Of a stretch of DNA of 64,000 nt, positions 21,371 through 31,910 are shown one piece after another. Below the pieces are notes generated by a model. It saw nothing but the letters and a program-made list of their open reading frames with translations, had not been told where the DNA came from and searched no databases. The position numbers were made by a program, and so were the translations under genes. Each line of letters opens with the position of its first letter. Position 1 is the stretch's first letter. The DNA is from Agapetus fuscipes (taxonomy: Eukaryota; Arthropoda; Insecta; Trichoptera; Glossosomatidae), in the NCBI GenBank assembly GCA_951799405.1, contig OX637352.1, positions 13,588,820-13,652,819 on the forward strand. The letters run 5' to 3'.

Positions 21371-22516
21371 TAACTCAGGGACCAGGGAACCTGCTGCTTT
21401 GAAGCCATTGACAGCTTTTTCTGCGTTCGCTATTTTTAGGAAGGCTTTAGTAAACAATGGAATCAGGTCTAATGGTGTGAGTTTCTCGAATCTGTTCATA
21501 TCCATGTAGTTTTCACATTCTTTGTGTAAGGCAGTTTTTAGGGGCCCAAAAACAGTTAAGTCTAAAGGCTGTGTTTTGTGAGAAGTGTGGGGTGGCAAAG
21601 AAACCATCACAACCCCATTTTGACGGCAGTAGTTGTAAATGTTGAGGGAAATGTGACTACTGTGATTGTCCAGGATCAATAATACAGGATCTGCAGAAGT
21701 TGCACGAACATGATTCACAAAATGGAGCAACCAATCTTGGAACAGCTCTTCATTCATCCACCCACTCTTTGTGCATTTGTAGAGGGTCCCAGGTGGCCCC
21801 CCTCTCTCTAGTGAAGGGTGCATACGAATCCGAGGATATATTATCATGGGAGGGATGTACTGTCCTGTAGCACTCACACAACAACAAACTGTTATATTTT
21901 TTCTTCGTTCCCAGCTTGTAGCTGCTCCGATTTGTTTCACTCCCGCAGGAGCCATTATCTTCCCAGGCTTATGCACAGTGTTTATCCCTGTCTCGTCGAC
22001 GTTAAAGATTCTGTATGGGGCAAAGTTATGCTTCGTCAAAGAAAACTTCAAATTCTCAAAGAACAGTTTGACTTCAGTAACATTAAATGGGAGAATCCTA
22101 TAAATGCTTGTTGATTCAGGGCGCCTTATGCTTATTTCAGGGTTCCTCTTGAGAAACCCATACAGCCAATCTTTGCCAGCTTGTTTTTTGGTTTTGTTGA
22201 AGGGATGCTTTATTTTGTTTTTTTCTGCGTACTCATAAACAGAACGTCGCAAAATATTTGGGGTTATACTATAAAACTCCTTCGCCAGAAGAATTATGTG
22301 CTCCTTTATACTGTCTTCGTGAGCAGCTGTAAACACCGGAGCTCTTCCCATGTGAGTGATGAAGTTTAAATCATCTTTTCTTGCATAATCTGAAAGTGTC
22401 ATCACTGGAATGCCGTACAACGCAGCTATTGCCCTTAATTTAGCCCCACTGCGTATGGCCCTGATAGCGCACTTCATCTTTCGTGGTGACCACGAACATT
22501 TAGTCCTCGGAGCCAT
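21242..22516 (-). pseudogene. pogo-type DDE transposase, 3' end replaced by LINE sequence
   Basis: A 424-codon ORF. Residues 1 to about 380 are a pogo-class transposase: an N-terminal helix-turn-helix (IRSGAKLRAIAALYGIPVMT), a CENP-B-like second HTH region, then DDE_1 with FNVDETGIN, LLILDNHSSH and TQPLDLTVFGPLK, so all three acidic positions are present. After VNGFKAAGSLVPE the sequence changes to a LINE segment (LFTLEEVQTCLLNINPK) and ends. The pogo C-terminus is missing and no TIR pair was found. It lies in the unit A zinc-finger intron. Confidence 0.8.
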
Positions 22517-22889
22517 CTGAAATAATATGAAAATAATTCATGTAGCACCAGCAATGACTTCGGGTAATTACCCGAAATGCAACTTAAGATATTTTTGCCT
22601 TTGTGTCACAAAACCATGCACTATTAAGTTGTACTACAAACCTTAATTGTTAATAAAAAAATATCTAACAAAAGAAATACACATAAATCAGTAACGAAAT
22701 ACGTCAAAATATTTACTCACAGCTCATTTCTCGATTCTTGGAATCACTATGACGGAGCGCAAAATCACTCCACTACCGTTTATGTCGCCGTTTGTGGGCC
22801 GACTGACGAGTCGCTCCGATTGAGGTCTCTAGATCGCTAAAGCTTCGGGTAAGACAAGGACAGACTTACGGTACAGTACGGTAATACCC

Positions 22890-23940
22890 TTCGCTCCCCT
22901 ACCCACCTTAGCCTGGAGGCTTCACTTCCATACATAAAGGCGGGTATAAGTATGCCACCGTGTACCGCCAATCAAGCATTTTTAGATATGTTTTGATTTT
23001 TGGCAATACAAGCTGTGGCACCCATACACACCTGCCTTCATTATTCTTCTTTCAAGTTCAGCTGTCATTCTTCCATCTTTTTCAAACTTACTTCCCAAGT
23101 ATACAAACTCATTAACCACATCAACGTTCGTTCCATTTATTCTAAATATATAATTCATATCGACGGTTAAAAGGAAGTAGGGCATAAGCGACAAAATTTA
23201 AATTGTTAAAGAGAGCAGTTTCAAGTTTGAGATTGCAAAAAAATGTCATAACTTTTTTTATTTTTTATGGTTAATTTTTATTGTTAAAATCAAAAGAGCT
23301 CTAAAAAAAAGAAAAAAAAAGACATTTATTTCTACTAATGTGGTTGTACCTACAATGTTTTTCGTCACAAGCGCCTTTAGGACAAAAAAGGCCAAAATCT
23401 TGTCGGTTACACCAAATCATACTTCGTACACGCAGTTGTTTGCTTGGGCATAAACAACAACAAAAATCATCATAAAGCAATGGAAGTTAGGATATTAGAA
23501 AGAGAAGAAATGTTTAAGTAGGATAGCATTCATAACCCATTTTTGACCAAAACGTAGCTAACTTCCTTTTAACCATCAATATTTTCATAATTTCTTTCAA
23601 AAATTAAAACATTTGTCTTACTTGCATTCATTTTCAATTGGTTTTCTTTCAAAGCTTCATTCAATCTAGAGAGCATTGCTTGTAGTTCTACTGCTGAATC
23701 AGATACAAGGACTGCATTATCTGCATACAGTAGAACACTCACTTTGCTCTCTCCCATTGTTACCCCACAATCATCAAGCCTAGCATCTCTGACACACTTG
23801 TCCATGACTATGTTAAATAGCCACGGCCCACAGACTCATCACACATCCTTGCCTTACACCCTTAAAAACTTCAAACCATTCACTGTACTCACCACCAATA
23901 CAAACACATGCCATACTTAAAGATAACATTGTGCAAGTGT
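22890..23940 (-). mobile_element. RTE LINE fragment in the unit A intron, with an internal MITE
   Basis: Minus-strand reverse transcriptase pieces: CVCIGGEYSEWFEVFKGVRQ at the 5' end near 23890, VLLYADNAVLVSDSAVELQ (YADD changed to YADN), and NVDVVNEFVYLGSKFEKDGR near 23100. It is split by a 410-bp element (23165-23574). Orthologous fragments occur in units B and C at the same distance from exon 1, so the insertion preceded the duplication. Confidence 0.85.
23165..23574. mobile_element. MITE inserted in the intronic RTE
   Basis: Terminal inverted repeat GGTTAAAAGGAAGT at both ends, with no ORF. A nearly identical copy is at 42260-42656 in unit C, and unit B keeps only the right part, ending at about 31268. 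I cannot define a target duplication. Confidence 0.65.
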
Positions 23941-24225
23941 AAGTTAATATTACTGACCTGAATACCCCTCAATGTTGCTTCTCTCCACAAGTCCGCGGCA
24001 TTCCTTCAACAAGCCATCAGGTGGAGGGGCAGAGTCCTCATTCTTCACATTATCCACCACAGAGTCCTCGGCAAGCCATTCCTTCTTAATATCCAGTCTC
24101 TCTTGCTTCACATCGCTCTCTTCAATGTCCATTTGTTCATCTGAGTGCGCTAGTTGTGCATCCATAAACTCCGAGTCCGCCTCCACCTTCTCAACCTTCA
24201 CAACAATGTCCATCGTGACTTAATT

Positions 24226-25382
24226 ACTTGCACAAAACAAACAAACAACCGTTTCAACAGAAAGTCTTACTGTTATCATAAAAAAACAACTCAAAATTTA
24301 TCAGAACAGCAGTTGTGAGCGGAAAATAAAATAATACTTTTTCATCAAGACAGGAGCAACTGTCAGTGGCTGAGTGCCGCCATGACAACTCTTGTATCTG
24401 AGATCCGGTTCGTTTCTATTGCGGTATTCTCTTCTTCTTCTGCTTATGGCGGCGGGTAGCAGCCCGGGGCGCTAGTGTTGCCAGTAAAATCGGTGCGGGG
24501 GTTGCGGTCGCGTAATCCTCGATGGGTTCGCATGTGGCGTATAGAACCTATTTATTTGTAAAGGGAAAGAGACCGGCCTTATGCCATAAGTGAGAGTTTT
24601 ACTTTTGTATTTTTTTTGTGAGGGCCGAGTAAACGTTGCCGGTATTTTATTTTTGAAATAAACAGCAAAAGTAAATAATTTATGAGACCATCAGTGGAGA
24701 TCGAACCATAGCTGTCACTCTGTCAGCATAGAATGCAATTAATTCCACCAACTGACCGGTTTGGTATGTCTTTCAAATTATCCTAAAAATTGTACCTACC
24801 TAACTACAAATTTTTAAATAGAATGATCTGAAAAGGTTGCAATGTCACACGCCTGGGCTGCGAAGGAAAAGGCAAACCAGTATTTATTTATGTTATATTT
24901 TTTAACTTTTTCTCAGCCAGCAAATGCCTGCAGTCTTGTATCGGACTGCCCTCTTTAGCAACCAATAACAAAATAATTGCATGCCTTTTCGCTATCAAGC
25001 CAGCCAGATGACGACACATTATTGTCTATGGCAATTGACGTGCGGTCCTCATTGGTTGCTACGAGCCGTGGTCCTGTATGTGATGTCTGCTTAGAAATAA
25101 GTTCTCAGTCCAAGTTAGTGCTGAGTACATTATCAGATACCTAAGTACATTGATTTCAGAGAGCAGAACAGTCCTTGTGCTCCTGGTGGCAGGTCTCCAT
25201 GTGTGTCAGCTCTTCATCAGCCAAGCTTTACATCAAGTGCCTTTATAACATTGCTCCTCTTGTGGGTTCTCACATCTTCCTACTAAGCTGCAGTATAAAG
25301 TGTGTATCATCAGTCCAGCAAGGTTTCCAGCCAAACATGAATTGCTGTTGACTTACTTTTGCATATACAGTGGAACCTCAGA
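24226..25382 (-). promoter_or_regulatory. Upstream flank of zinc-finger unit A (putative promoter/5' UTR)
   Basis: The stretch next to exon 1 (CTTGCACAAAACAAACAAAC through CAACTCAAAATTTATCAGA) is conserved in all three units, as expected for a 5' UTR or promoter. Further out it includes the block shared with 2993-4257 and a minus-strand tRNA-type SINE (about 24590-24760). No TATA box or initiator stands out, so the regulatory role is inference from position and conservation. Confidence 0.4.
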
Positions 25383-25805
25383 CGTCAACGACGTTACCAT
25401 GTTGAAAGTACCGGTTCCCATAGATCACCGAAGTTAAGCAACATTGGGCGCGGATAGTACTTGGATGGGCTACCGCTCAGGTACACCGCGTGTTGTTGGC
25501 ATGTTGGACCGGTCCGTAGTCCTGTGGCAACACTTCGGACTCGTAAATGGAAGGTTGTGGATTCGAATCCCGGCGGAGCACAAAAAATATACCATTTATA
25601 TTTCGAAGGTGCTCTTCGCTGAGTTGAAAAATTCATAAACCTTTACCAAAGACCGGTCACTGAAAGGTCCATACAACCTTACAACTGGGTCTTGCTTGAG
25701 AATTGGCGCTTTCTACAGCGACGACCAAGCTCGCAGAGGGCTCTTGAGGTGTGATACACACAAAAACAGCGCTCACCAAATAAATCATCCTAATGTTATT
25801 ATTAT
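25383..25805 (+). mobile_element. Full-length composite 5S rRNA-tRNA SINE
   Basis: 25383-25501 is a nearly complete 5S rRNA-like head (ATCACCGAAGTTAAGCAACA, TAGTACTTGGATGGG, CACCGCGTGTTGTTGGC). 25504-25580 is a tRNA-like module with A box TAGTCCTGTGG and B box GATTCGAATCC. A body follows, then the tail GCTCTTGAGGTGTGATACAC...CAGCGCTC with (TTA)n. AACCTC occurs on both sides, and the empty site is at about 4003 in the duplicated flank. The 5S internal promoter plus tRNA boxes suggest pol III transcription. Confidence 0.9.
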
Positions 25806-26056
25806 TAACCTCTCATAACAAATATAATTCATTCCAGCATCCTTCTCCTTATATGAAACACTCATTAAGCAAAACAAACTTCCCATGTAAATCAATGTCA
25901 AACACGATAATGCATTCCTTGCGAAATATTTTTATTCAAATAAAATTACATGCTGGATAATAACATTATTAGAAATCGAAACAAGCTTATTATTTATTAA
26001 TTTATGACTAAATAATATTTTTTTACTAGAAAGCTGTCTAGAGACATTTGTTTTAG

Positions 26057-26464
26057 CTAGGGAATGCAATCTCGCGAGATTTTAGACCTAGCCGAGATCT
26101 CGCGAGACCGTAAAGCCAGTCTCGCGAGATTACGAGATTTCCGAGATCTCGACCAATTGGGTATTTTTACTAAAAACATTAGCTAATACTATTAATTCCG
26201 TTTATTGATTTTCAATATATAAGATATATATAACAAAAGACATATAACAAAGATCAGCCTTCTGCAGTGTGAAGAACAAAAAACTCAAAATAAAACAAAA
26301 AGAACACTTCGAAATACAACAAAAATCATCCTTCTGCAGTATTATGAACAAAAAACTTAAAATAAAAATAAAAAAAACTTCGAAATATAACACTAAATCA
26401 GCCTTCTGCAGTATTATGAACAAAAAACTCAAACCAAAACAAAAAAACACTTCGAAATAATTTG
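26057..26464. repeat. TCTCGCGAG-rich transposon end plus 70-bp tandem repeat (x3)
   Basis: 26059-26160 has an AGGGAATGCAATCTCGCGAG start and several TCTCGCGAG/GAGATCTCG palindromic motifs, as at the ends of some hAT elements. 26257-26460 holds three copies of a roughly 70-bp unit with CCTTCTGCAGTATTATGAAC. No transposase is present and the other end was not found. Confidence 0.55.
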
Positions 26465-26945
26465 AAGTGACTTTGATACTATAATAATAACACATTTATG
26501 AAATGTCTTTCCTAGATAAATCTAAATACGTCTATTGAGTCGTTTTGTGTAGTTAGTTTTACATTTTGCAAGATTTCAAAGTCGTCAATGTTCTGGATTT
26601 GCATGAAAATTTATGATAAAGTAATGTTCCATTCCTTGAGTGTAAATTAGTGAGATATCAAGTTGTCTAGGCGTTTTGTTTAAAATAAAACTGATTGGTG
26701 GCAAAAAGTAAATGCTCTGAATGGATAATTTTATGATATTTTAGTTTGAGTAAATGATTAGTTTTATAATCACACTGATCTCATGCAAATGCTTATAGCC
26801 CAGAGTGTATTAATGTGTGACTTTTTAAGCTGCTCGCTTTTGTTGTTTTAAAACTACAATCATTACCAAAATGGTTTATTCTCAGAGTATCTAAATTTAT
26901 GTCTTTTTTGGCTCAAATGTTTGGTTTTATAAGAACACTGATTAC
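26465..26945 (-). pseudogene. 3' flank and decayed terminal fingers of zinc-finger unit B
   Basis: Matches 12190-12680 and 34735-35100: a non-coding 3' flank and then degenerate C2H2 units with indels. An R250 and a LINE fragment (26946-28055) separate it from the main finger exon. Confidence 0.75.
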
Positions 26946-27198
26946 AATCTAATCTAATCTAAGTTGCAAAGATATGTTACATTGGAGATTCACATTACAT
27001 GCATTCTCACAACCAGACACGTACAAGTTCGCGCTTGCACATGCCTCATGTGAACCTACAACATAAAAACCAAATCTAAAATGGACATACACCCTGCAGC
27101 TCTTGCCGTCCTTCCCTGTAACAGGGGTGACATTGGAAAAGTGAACCATTTTTACAGCATGGGTGGTCAGCCACATACCAACCTATAAGTCAAGGAAC
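26946..27198 (-). mobile_element. R250 (RTE tail) copy
   Basis: Ends in (ATCTA)n at 26946 and starts at TTCCTTGACTTATAGG near 27198 on the minus strand. It interrupts the decayed fingers of unit B. Confidence 0.8.
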
Positions 27199-27299
27199 AT
27201 ACACAACAAATTACATTTTATTAATCAGTAAATAATAATATTCTCAAAACTAAACAGAAAACAAATTACAATTCAATCAAAGAAATCAAAAGTAATAAT

Positions 27300-28055
27300 A
27301 CTGAATAATAGAAATAAATGTAACATTAATGTTCAGGTTTATAATAAGAAATTAGAAATAGTTGATAAAATTAAGTATTTGGGTATTATAATCGATGATA
27401 AGTTAAATTTTAAGTACCATTTTGATTATATAATTAAAAAAGTTAGCAAAAAAATAGGATTATGAAGTAGGATAAAGAAATTTTTAAATACTGAATATAA
27501 AATAAATGTTTATAATACTATGACTAAGCCTCATTTCTCATATTGCTCAACAATTATGTACATGGCAAATAAAGAATACCTAAATTCGTTCCAAAAATTA
27601 CAAAATAAAGCGATGAGAATGATTCTGAATCAGAAGTATGATACTAAAATTTCAGATATGTTGGTTAGCTTAGAGTGGTTGAATGTGGAGGAGTATCTTA
27701 AGTTGAATGCATTTATGTTTATATATAGATTAGAAAATAAGTTATTGCCTGTTTATTTGGATAAATTCATAATTAGAAATAAGGATGTACATAGTTATGA
27801 TACTAGAGGGAAAAATGATAAGAAAGTTAAGAGTAAGAACGGTGAAATATGAGAGAGGAGTTGTGCACAGAGGATTTGATGAATATAATTAAGTACCAGC
27901 GGAAATCAAGCAAACTAGTGACGTAATTAAATTTAAGGAGAAAGCTGTCAGGTTCCTACTTGCACAGCACCTCTGACATAAATTGGAAACGCACGATGTA
28001 ATTGTTTAAATTAGCATTATTTTGCTACAATAAAAAAAAATAAAAAAAAAATAAT
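27300..28055 (+). mobile_element. Jockey/CR1-like LINE, C-terminal fragment
   Basis: Plus-strand frame with KYLGIIIDDKLNFKYHFDYI, an in-frame stop, then TKPHFSYCSTIMYMANKEYL, QKLQNKAMRMIL, FMFIYRLENKLLPVYL and FKEKAVRFLLAQHL, the usual LINE C-terminal block, followed by an A-rich tail at 28030. It is 5' truncated and inactive. Confidence 0.75.
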
Positions 28056-28206
28056 AATTTAACAAACCCTAGCCACCAACACTACAGATCATCCGCCATT
28101 TCTTTTAAGCAAATGGCTTATGTTCAGAATGAAATAACATGTGTTTTTTTAAATGTCTTGCGTGTGTTGCTTTATAATCACACACTTGAAAAGCAAATGG
28201 TGTATT

Positions 28207-31200
28207 CTAAGAGTGTCTTACTATATGTGTTTTCAAGCTGCTCAAATGTTTGGTTTTATAAGAACACTGATAACAAACAAATGACTTATGGTCAGAATGT
28301 ATTAACTTGTGCCGTTTTAAATGGTGTGCTTGTGTTGATTGATAATCACACTCAGTACACGCAAATGGTTTATTCCCAGAGTGTGTTAATATATGTAATT
28401 TCAAATTGCTCGAACGTATGGTTTTATAAGAACACTGATTACAAACAAATGGCTTATGTTTAGAATGTATTAACTTGTGCTGTTTTAAATTGCTTGCTTG
28501 AGTTGATTTAAAATTACACTCATCACACGCAAAAGGTTTATCCCCAGAGTGTGTTAATATATGCGATTTCAAATTGCTCAAACGTTTGGTTTTATAAGAA
28601 CACTGATTACAAACAAATGGCTTTTGTTCAGAATGTATTATCTTGTGTTGTATTAAATTGCTTGCTTCAGTTGATTTAAAATTACACTCATCACACGCAA
28701 ATTGTTTATTCTCAGAATGTGTTAATATATGTCTTTTCAAGTCGCTCAAATGTTTGGTTTTAAAAGAACACTGATTACAAGCAAATTGCTTATGGTCAGA
28801 ATGTATTAACTTGTGCCGTTTTAAATGGTTTGCTTGTGTTGATTGATGATCAAACTCAGTACACGCAAATGGTATATTCCCAGAGTATGTTGCTATATGT
28901 GATTTCAAATTGCTCGAATGTTTGGTTTTAAAAGAACACTGATTACAAGCAAATGGCTTATGCTCAGAATGTATTCGTCTGTGCCTTTTTAAGCGGCTCG
29001 TGTATGTTGTTTTAAAATTACAATCATCACACGCAAAAGGTTTATCCTCAGAGTGTGTTGCTATATGTGATTTCAAATTGCTCGAATGTTTGGTTTTAAA
29101 AGAACACTGATTACAAGCAAATGGCTTATGCTCAGAATGTATTCGTCTGTGCCTTTTTAAGCGGCTCGCGTATGTTGTTTTAAAATTACAATCATCACAC
29201 GCAAAAGGTTTATCCTCAGAGTGTCTTAATATATGTCTTTTCAAGTCGCTTAAATGTTTGGTTTTATAAGAACACTGATTACAAGCAAATGGCTTAAATT
29301 TGTGAGATTTTAAATTACTTGACCTTTTGCCTTTATAATCACACTGATCACAGGTGAATGGTGTGTGATAAGAGTGCTTCAATGTTTCCTTGCAGCAACT
29401 GAACATCTGATGGATCCTCAGGAGTTTTCTTTCTTTGACTTTGTAGCTGCAGGCATGGCACACATGATCCACCTTGACTGAGTCCCTCTCACTACTGGCA
29501 GCTGTAAATATAACATTGTGTATTAGTTTTTCCCACATTAGGAAATGATGAAGGTTGTGTTGATCAGATATTCATTGTTTTACAACTTTCAAGAATATTG
29601 ACAGCAAATTAGAAGCGGGGTTAAGGTAACTTGTATTGTGTGTCTCTAAAGTATATTTTTTTTTTATAAAAATTAAGAATTTGTAACAGATATGGCTGCC
29701 CTAGCCTCTTCTAACTCAGCTCTTATAATTTAGGTAGAGTTCACTGTTTTTTTTAAACATAATTTTGTCGCTTTAAACAAACGTGGAGTCTTGGGGTAGA
29801 AGCCACAGAACCTCAGAGGGGTGGGGGATGTGATGCGTCTCCATGGATGTGAAGAAAAGGGTAGTCGGATTGCCATTGGCAACAAAGGCTTGTGTTTTTT
29901 GCACATGTGCCTAAAAATAAATTTTGTCAAAATTAACTTTTTGGGTGACAGGTCCCTAGTCCATGACATCCATCCATTCTTGCAGAATATACTTTCTTCG
30001 TCAGTCTTTCATCTTTCATTCACTAATTTCACTTTGATTCAGTGTCCCTGGACGGTGAGTGGAAAGTGTACCCACCTTAGCCTGGAGGCTTCACTTCCAT
30101 ACATAAAGGCGGGTATAAGTATGCCACCGTGTACCGCCAATTAAGCATTTATATTAATTAAATAAACAAAGTTTTAGTCAATTTTTTAGATTTGTTTTGA
30201 TTCTGACAGATGGTTTGGGCATATGGAGAGAATGAATGAGGAAAGACTGACGAAGAAAGTATATGTTGGTAGAATAGATGGATGTCGTGGTAGAGGAAGA
30301 CCGAGAAAGGTATGGATGGACCAAATAACCAAAATTGCGAATGAATGGAATATCCAGAGTCATAATAAAAGAAGAGCTTGTATGAAGAAGGTTATGACTC
30401 TGGAGTAAATGAAAGAAGTATGTAAGGATAGAAAGAAATGGCGGTTGATCTGTGATGTTGGCGGCTAGGGTTTGTTAAAGTGAAATTGGTTTTATGATTA
30501 GTTTTTTATGTCCATGTATATATTGTTATTTATTGATTTAAAAAATGTAATTGTCATGTATGTTCCTTGACTTATAGGTTGTTATGCAGCTGACCACCCA
30601 TACTGTAAAAAAATTGGTTCACTTTGCCAATGTCACCCCTGTTTCAGGGAAGGACGGCAAGAGTTGCAAGGCTTATGTTCATTGGAGATTGGGTTTTTAT
30701 ATTGTAGGTCCACATGCGGCATGTATTAGCGCGAAATTATACATATCTGCTTGTGGGAATGCATTTAATAAAAATCTTCAATGATATATATCTTTGCAGC
30801 TTAGATTAGATTAGATTAGATTGGCAATACAAGCTGTGGCACCCAGGACACACCTGCCTTCATTATTCTTCTTTCAAGATCACCTGTCATTCTTCCATCT
30901 TTTTCAAACTTACTTAATATACAACAACATAAACAACAACAAAATCATAAAGCAGGGGTCGGCAACTGCTTGTGTCGGAAGAACCAAAATTTACAATTTA
31001 CAATATTTTAAAAATTGTGAAGAGCCACAAATGTTTTCTTGCCAACAATACATAGCGTTGACGAGGGGAGGGGGGGAGATCAAAAGTGAGTACAAGTAGC
31101 TGAAAGAAAGAAACGGTGCTCATCCTCATTAATCGATTCGGAAGCCGCAGGTTGCCAACCACTGTCATAAAGCAATGGGAGTTAGGATATTAGAAAGAGC

Positions 31201-31901
31201 AGAAAAATTTAAGTAGGATAGCATTCATAACCCATTTTTGACCAAAACGTAGCTAACTTCCTTTTAACCATCAATATTTTCATAATTTCTTTCAAAAATT
31301 AAAACATTTGTCTTACTTTCATTCATTTTCAATTGGTTTTCTTTCAAAGCCTCATTCAATCTAGAGAGCATTGTTTGTAGTTCTATTGCTGAATCCGATA
31401 CAAGGACTGCATTATCTGCATACAGTAGAACACTCACTTTGCTCTCTCCTATTGTTACCCCACAATCATCAAGCCTAGCATCTCTGACACTCTTGTCCAT
31501 GACTTTGTTAAATAGCCACGGGCTCATCACACATCCTTGTCTTACACCCTTAAAAACTTCAAACCATTCACTGTACTCACCACCAATACAAACACATGCC
31601 ATACTTAAAGATAACATTGTGCAAGTGTAAGTTAATATTACTGACCTGAATACCCCTCAATGTTGCTTCTCTCCACAAGCACGCGGCATTCCTTCAACAA
31701 GCCATCAGGTGGAGGGGCAGAGTCCTCATTCTTCACATTATCCGCCACAGAGTCCTCGGCAAGCCATTCCTTCTTAATATCCAGTCTCTCTTGCTTCACA
31801 TCGCTCTCTTCAATGTCTATTTGTTCATCTGAGTGCGCTAGTTGTGCATCCATAAACTCCGAGTCCGCCTCCACCTTCTCAACCTTCACAACAATGTCCA
31901 T
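28207..31901 (-). CDS. C2H2 zinc-finger protein, unit B (two exons, apparently intact)
   Basis: Exon 1 (31901-31646) encodes 85 residues, acidic, starting MDIVVKVEKV, with SUMO-type VKQE, and ends at CAG|GTCAGT. Exon 2 (29501-28207) starts after TTTACAG, restoring Ala by a split codon, for a product of about 516 residues. After a degenerate CxxC unit (HVCHACSYKV) come about 13-14 C2H2 fingers of the form FxCxxC-x12-H-x3-H with linker HSE(H/D/N)KPFAC; one finger (ACTEFDH) has lost a Cys. The stop is a TAG also present in unit A, with decayed fingers beyond it. Probable nuclear DNA-binding protein; targets cannot be predicted. Confidence 0.8.
29560..30055. repeat. Intron segment conserved between zinc-finger units B and C
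   Basis: Nearly identical to 41205-41708 in unit C. It contains no ORF with family features. In C an R250 copy follows at the point where B has the uninterrupted CCCTGGACGGTGAGTGG. Confidence 0.7.
30209..30816 (+). mobile_element. 5'-truncated RTE insertion (C-terminus, 3' UTR, R250)
   Basis: Begins inside RWFGHMERMNEERLTKKVYV, reads GRGRPRKVWMDQITKIANEW to MKKVMTLE and a stop at 30408, then 3' UTR and R250 to the (GATTA)n tail at 30816. Units A and C are uninterrupted at this spot (TTTTGATTTTTGGCAATAC), which proves a recent insertion. Confidence 0.85.
30953..31164. mobile_element. hAT MITE, 212 bp
   Basis: Ends CAGGGGTCGGCAAC and, inverted, CAGTGGTTGGCAACC. It is flanked by TCATAAAG at 30945-30952 and 31165-31172. 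The empty sites are at about 23470 (unit A) and 42553 (unit C). Confidence 0.9.
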
Positions 31902-31910
31902 CGTGACTTA

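Larger units (their letters stand above)
15383..24213 (-). pseudogene. Zinc-finger gene, unit A (nonsense mutation)
   Basis: Exon 1 (24213-23958, 256 nt) encodes an acidic N-terminus starting MDIVVKVEKVEADSEF, with SUMO-type sites (VKQE, VKVE). It ends CAG|GTCAGT and joins the finger exon at 16898 (TTTACAG|CTGCC, codon G+CT). The finger exon starts with a degenerate CxxC unit (HVCHACSYKV) then tandem C2H2 fingers with the linker HSE(H/N)KPFAC. A TAT to TAA change at about 15991 stops it after roughly ten fingers; further fingers continue in frame to 15547, then a frameshift and the Harbinger insertion follow. The truncated product would be about 387 residues. The intron (16899-23957) is filled with LINEs and a pogo element. 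Confidence 0.8.
30060..31620 (-). mobile_element. RTE LINE fragment in the unit B intron, multiply interrupted
   Basis: Minus-strand RTE pieces (SLSMACVCIGGEYSEWFEVF near 31600, YADNAVLVSDSAIELQ near 31420, and the LAVHGGIL region near 30100) match those in units A and C. The middle is deleted. It carries a plus-strand RTE insertion (30209-30816) and an hAT MITE (30953-31164). Confidence 0.8.

Noticed and set aside
22560..22577. An operator-like palindrome TTCGGGTAATTACCCGAA
   Set aside because: It is a perfect 18-bp palindrome but lies in non-coding DNA beside a dead pogo ORF and has no second copy with context; most likely part of a transposon end.
25383..25501. A 5S rRNA gene
   Set aside because: The sequence is clearly 5S-like but is followed by a tRNA-like module and SINE body, has substitutions, is present twice with the same structure, and has flanking target duplication. 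It is a SINE head.
28113..28463. Plus-strand ORFs over the zinc-finger exons (also 39085, 39424, 15846)
   Set aside because: They are the antisense of the C2H2 repeats; their repeated pattern (QMAYVQN..., SNCSNVWFYKN) mirrors the finger period.
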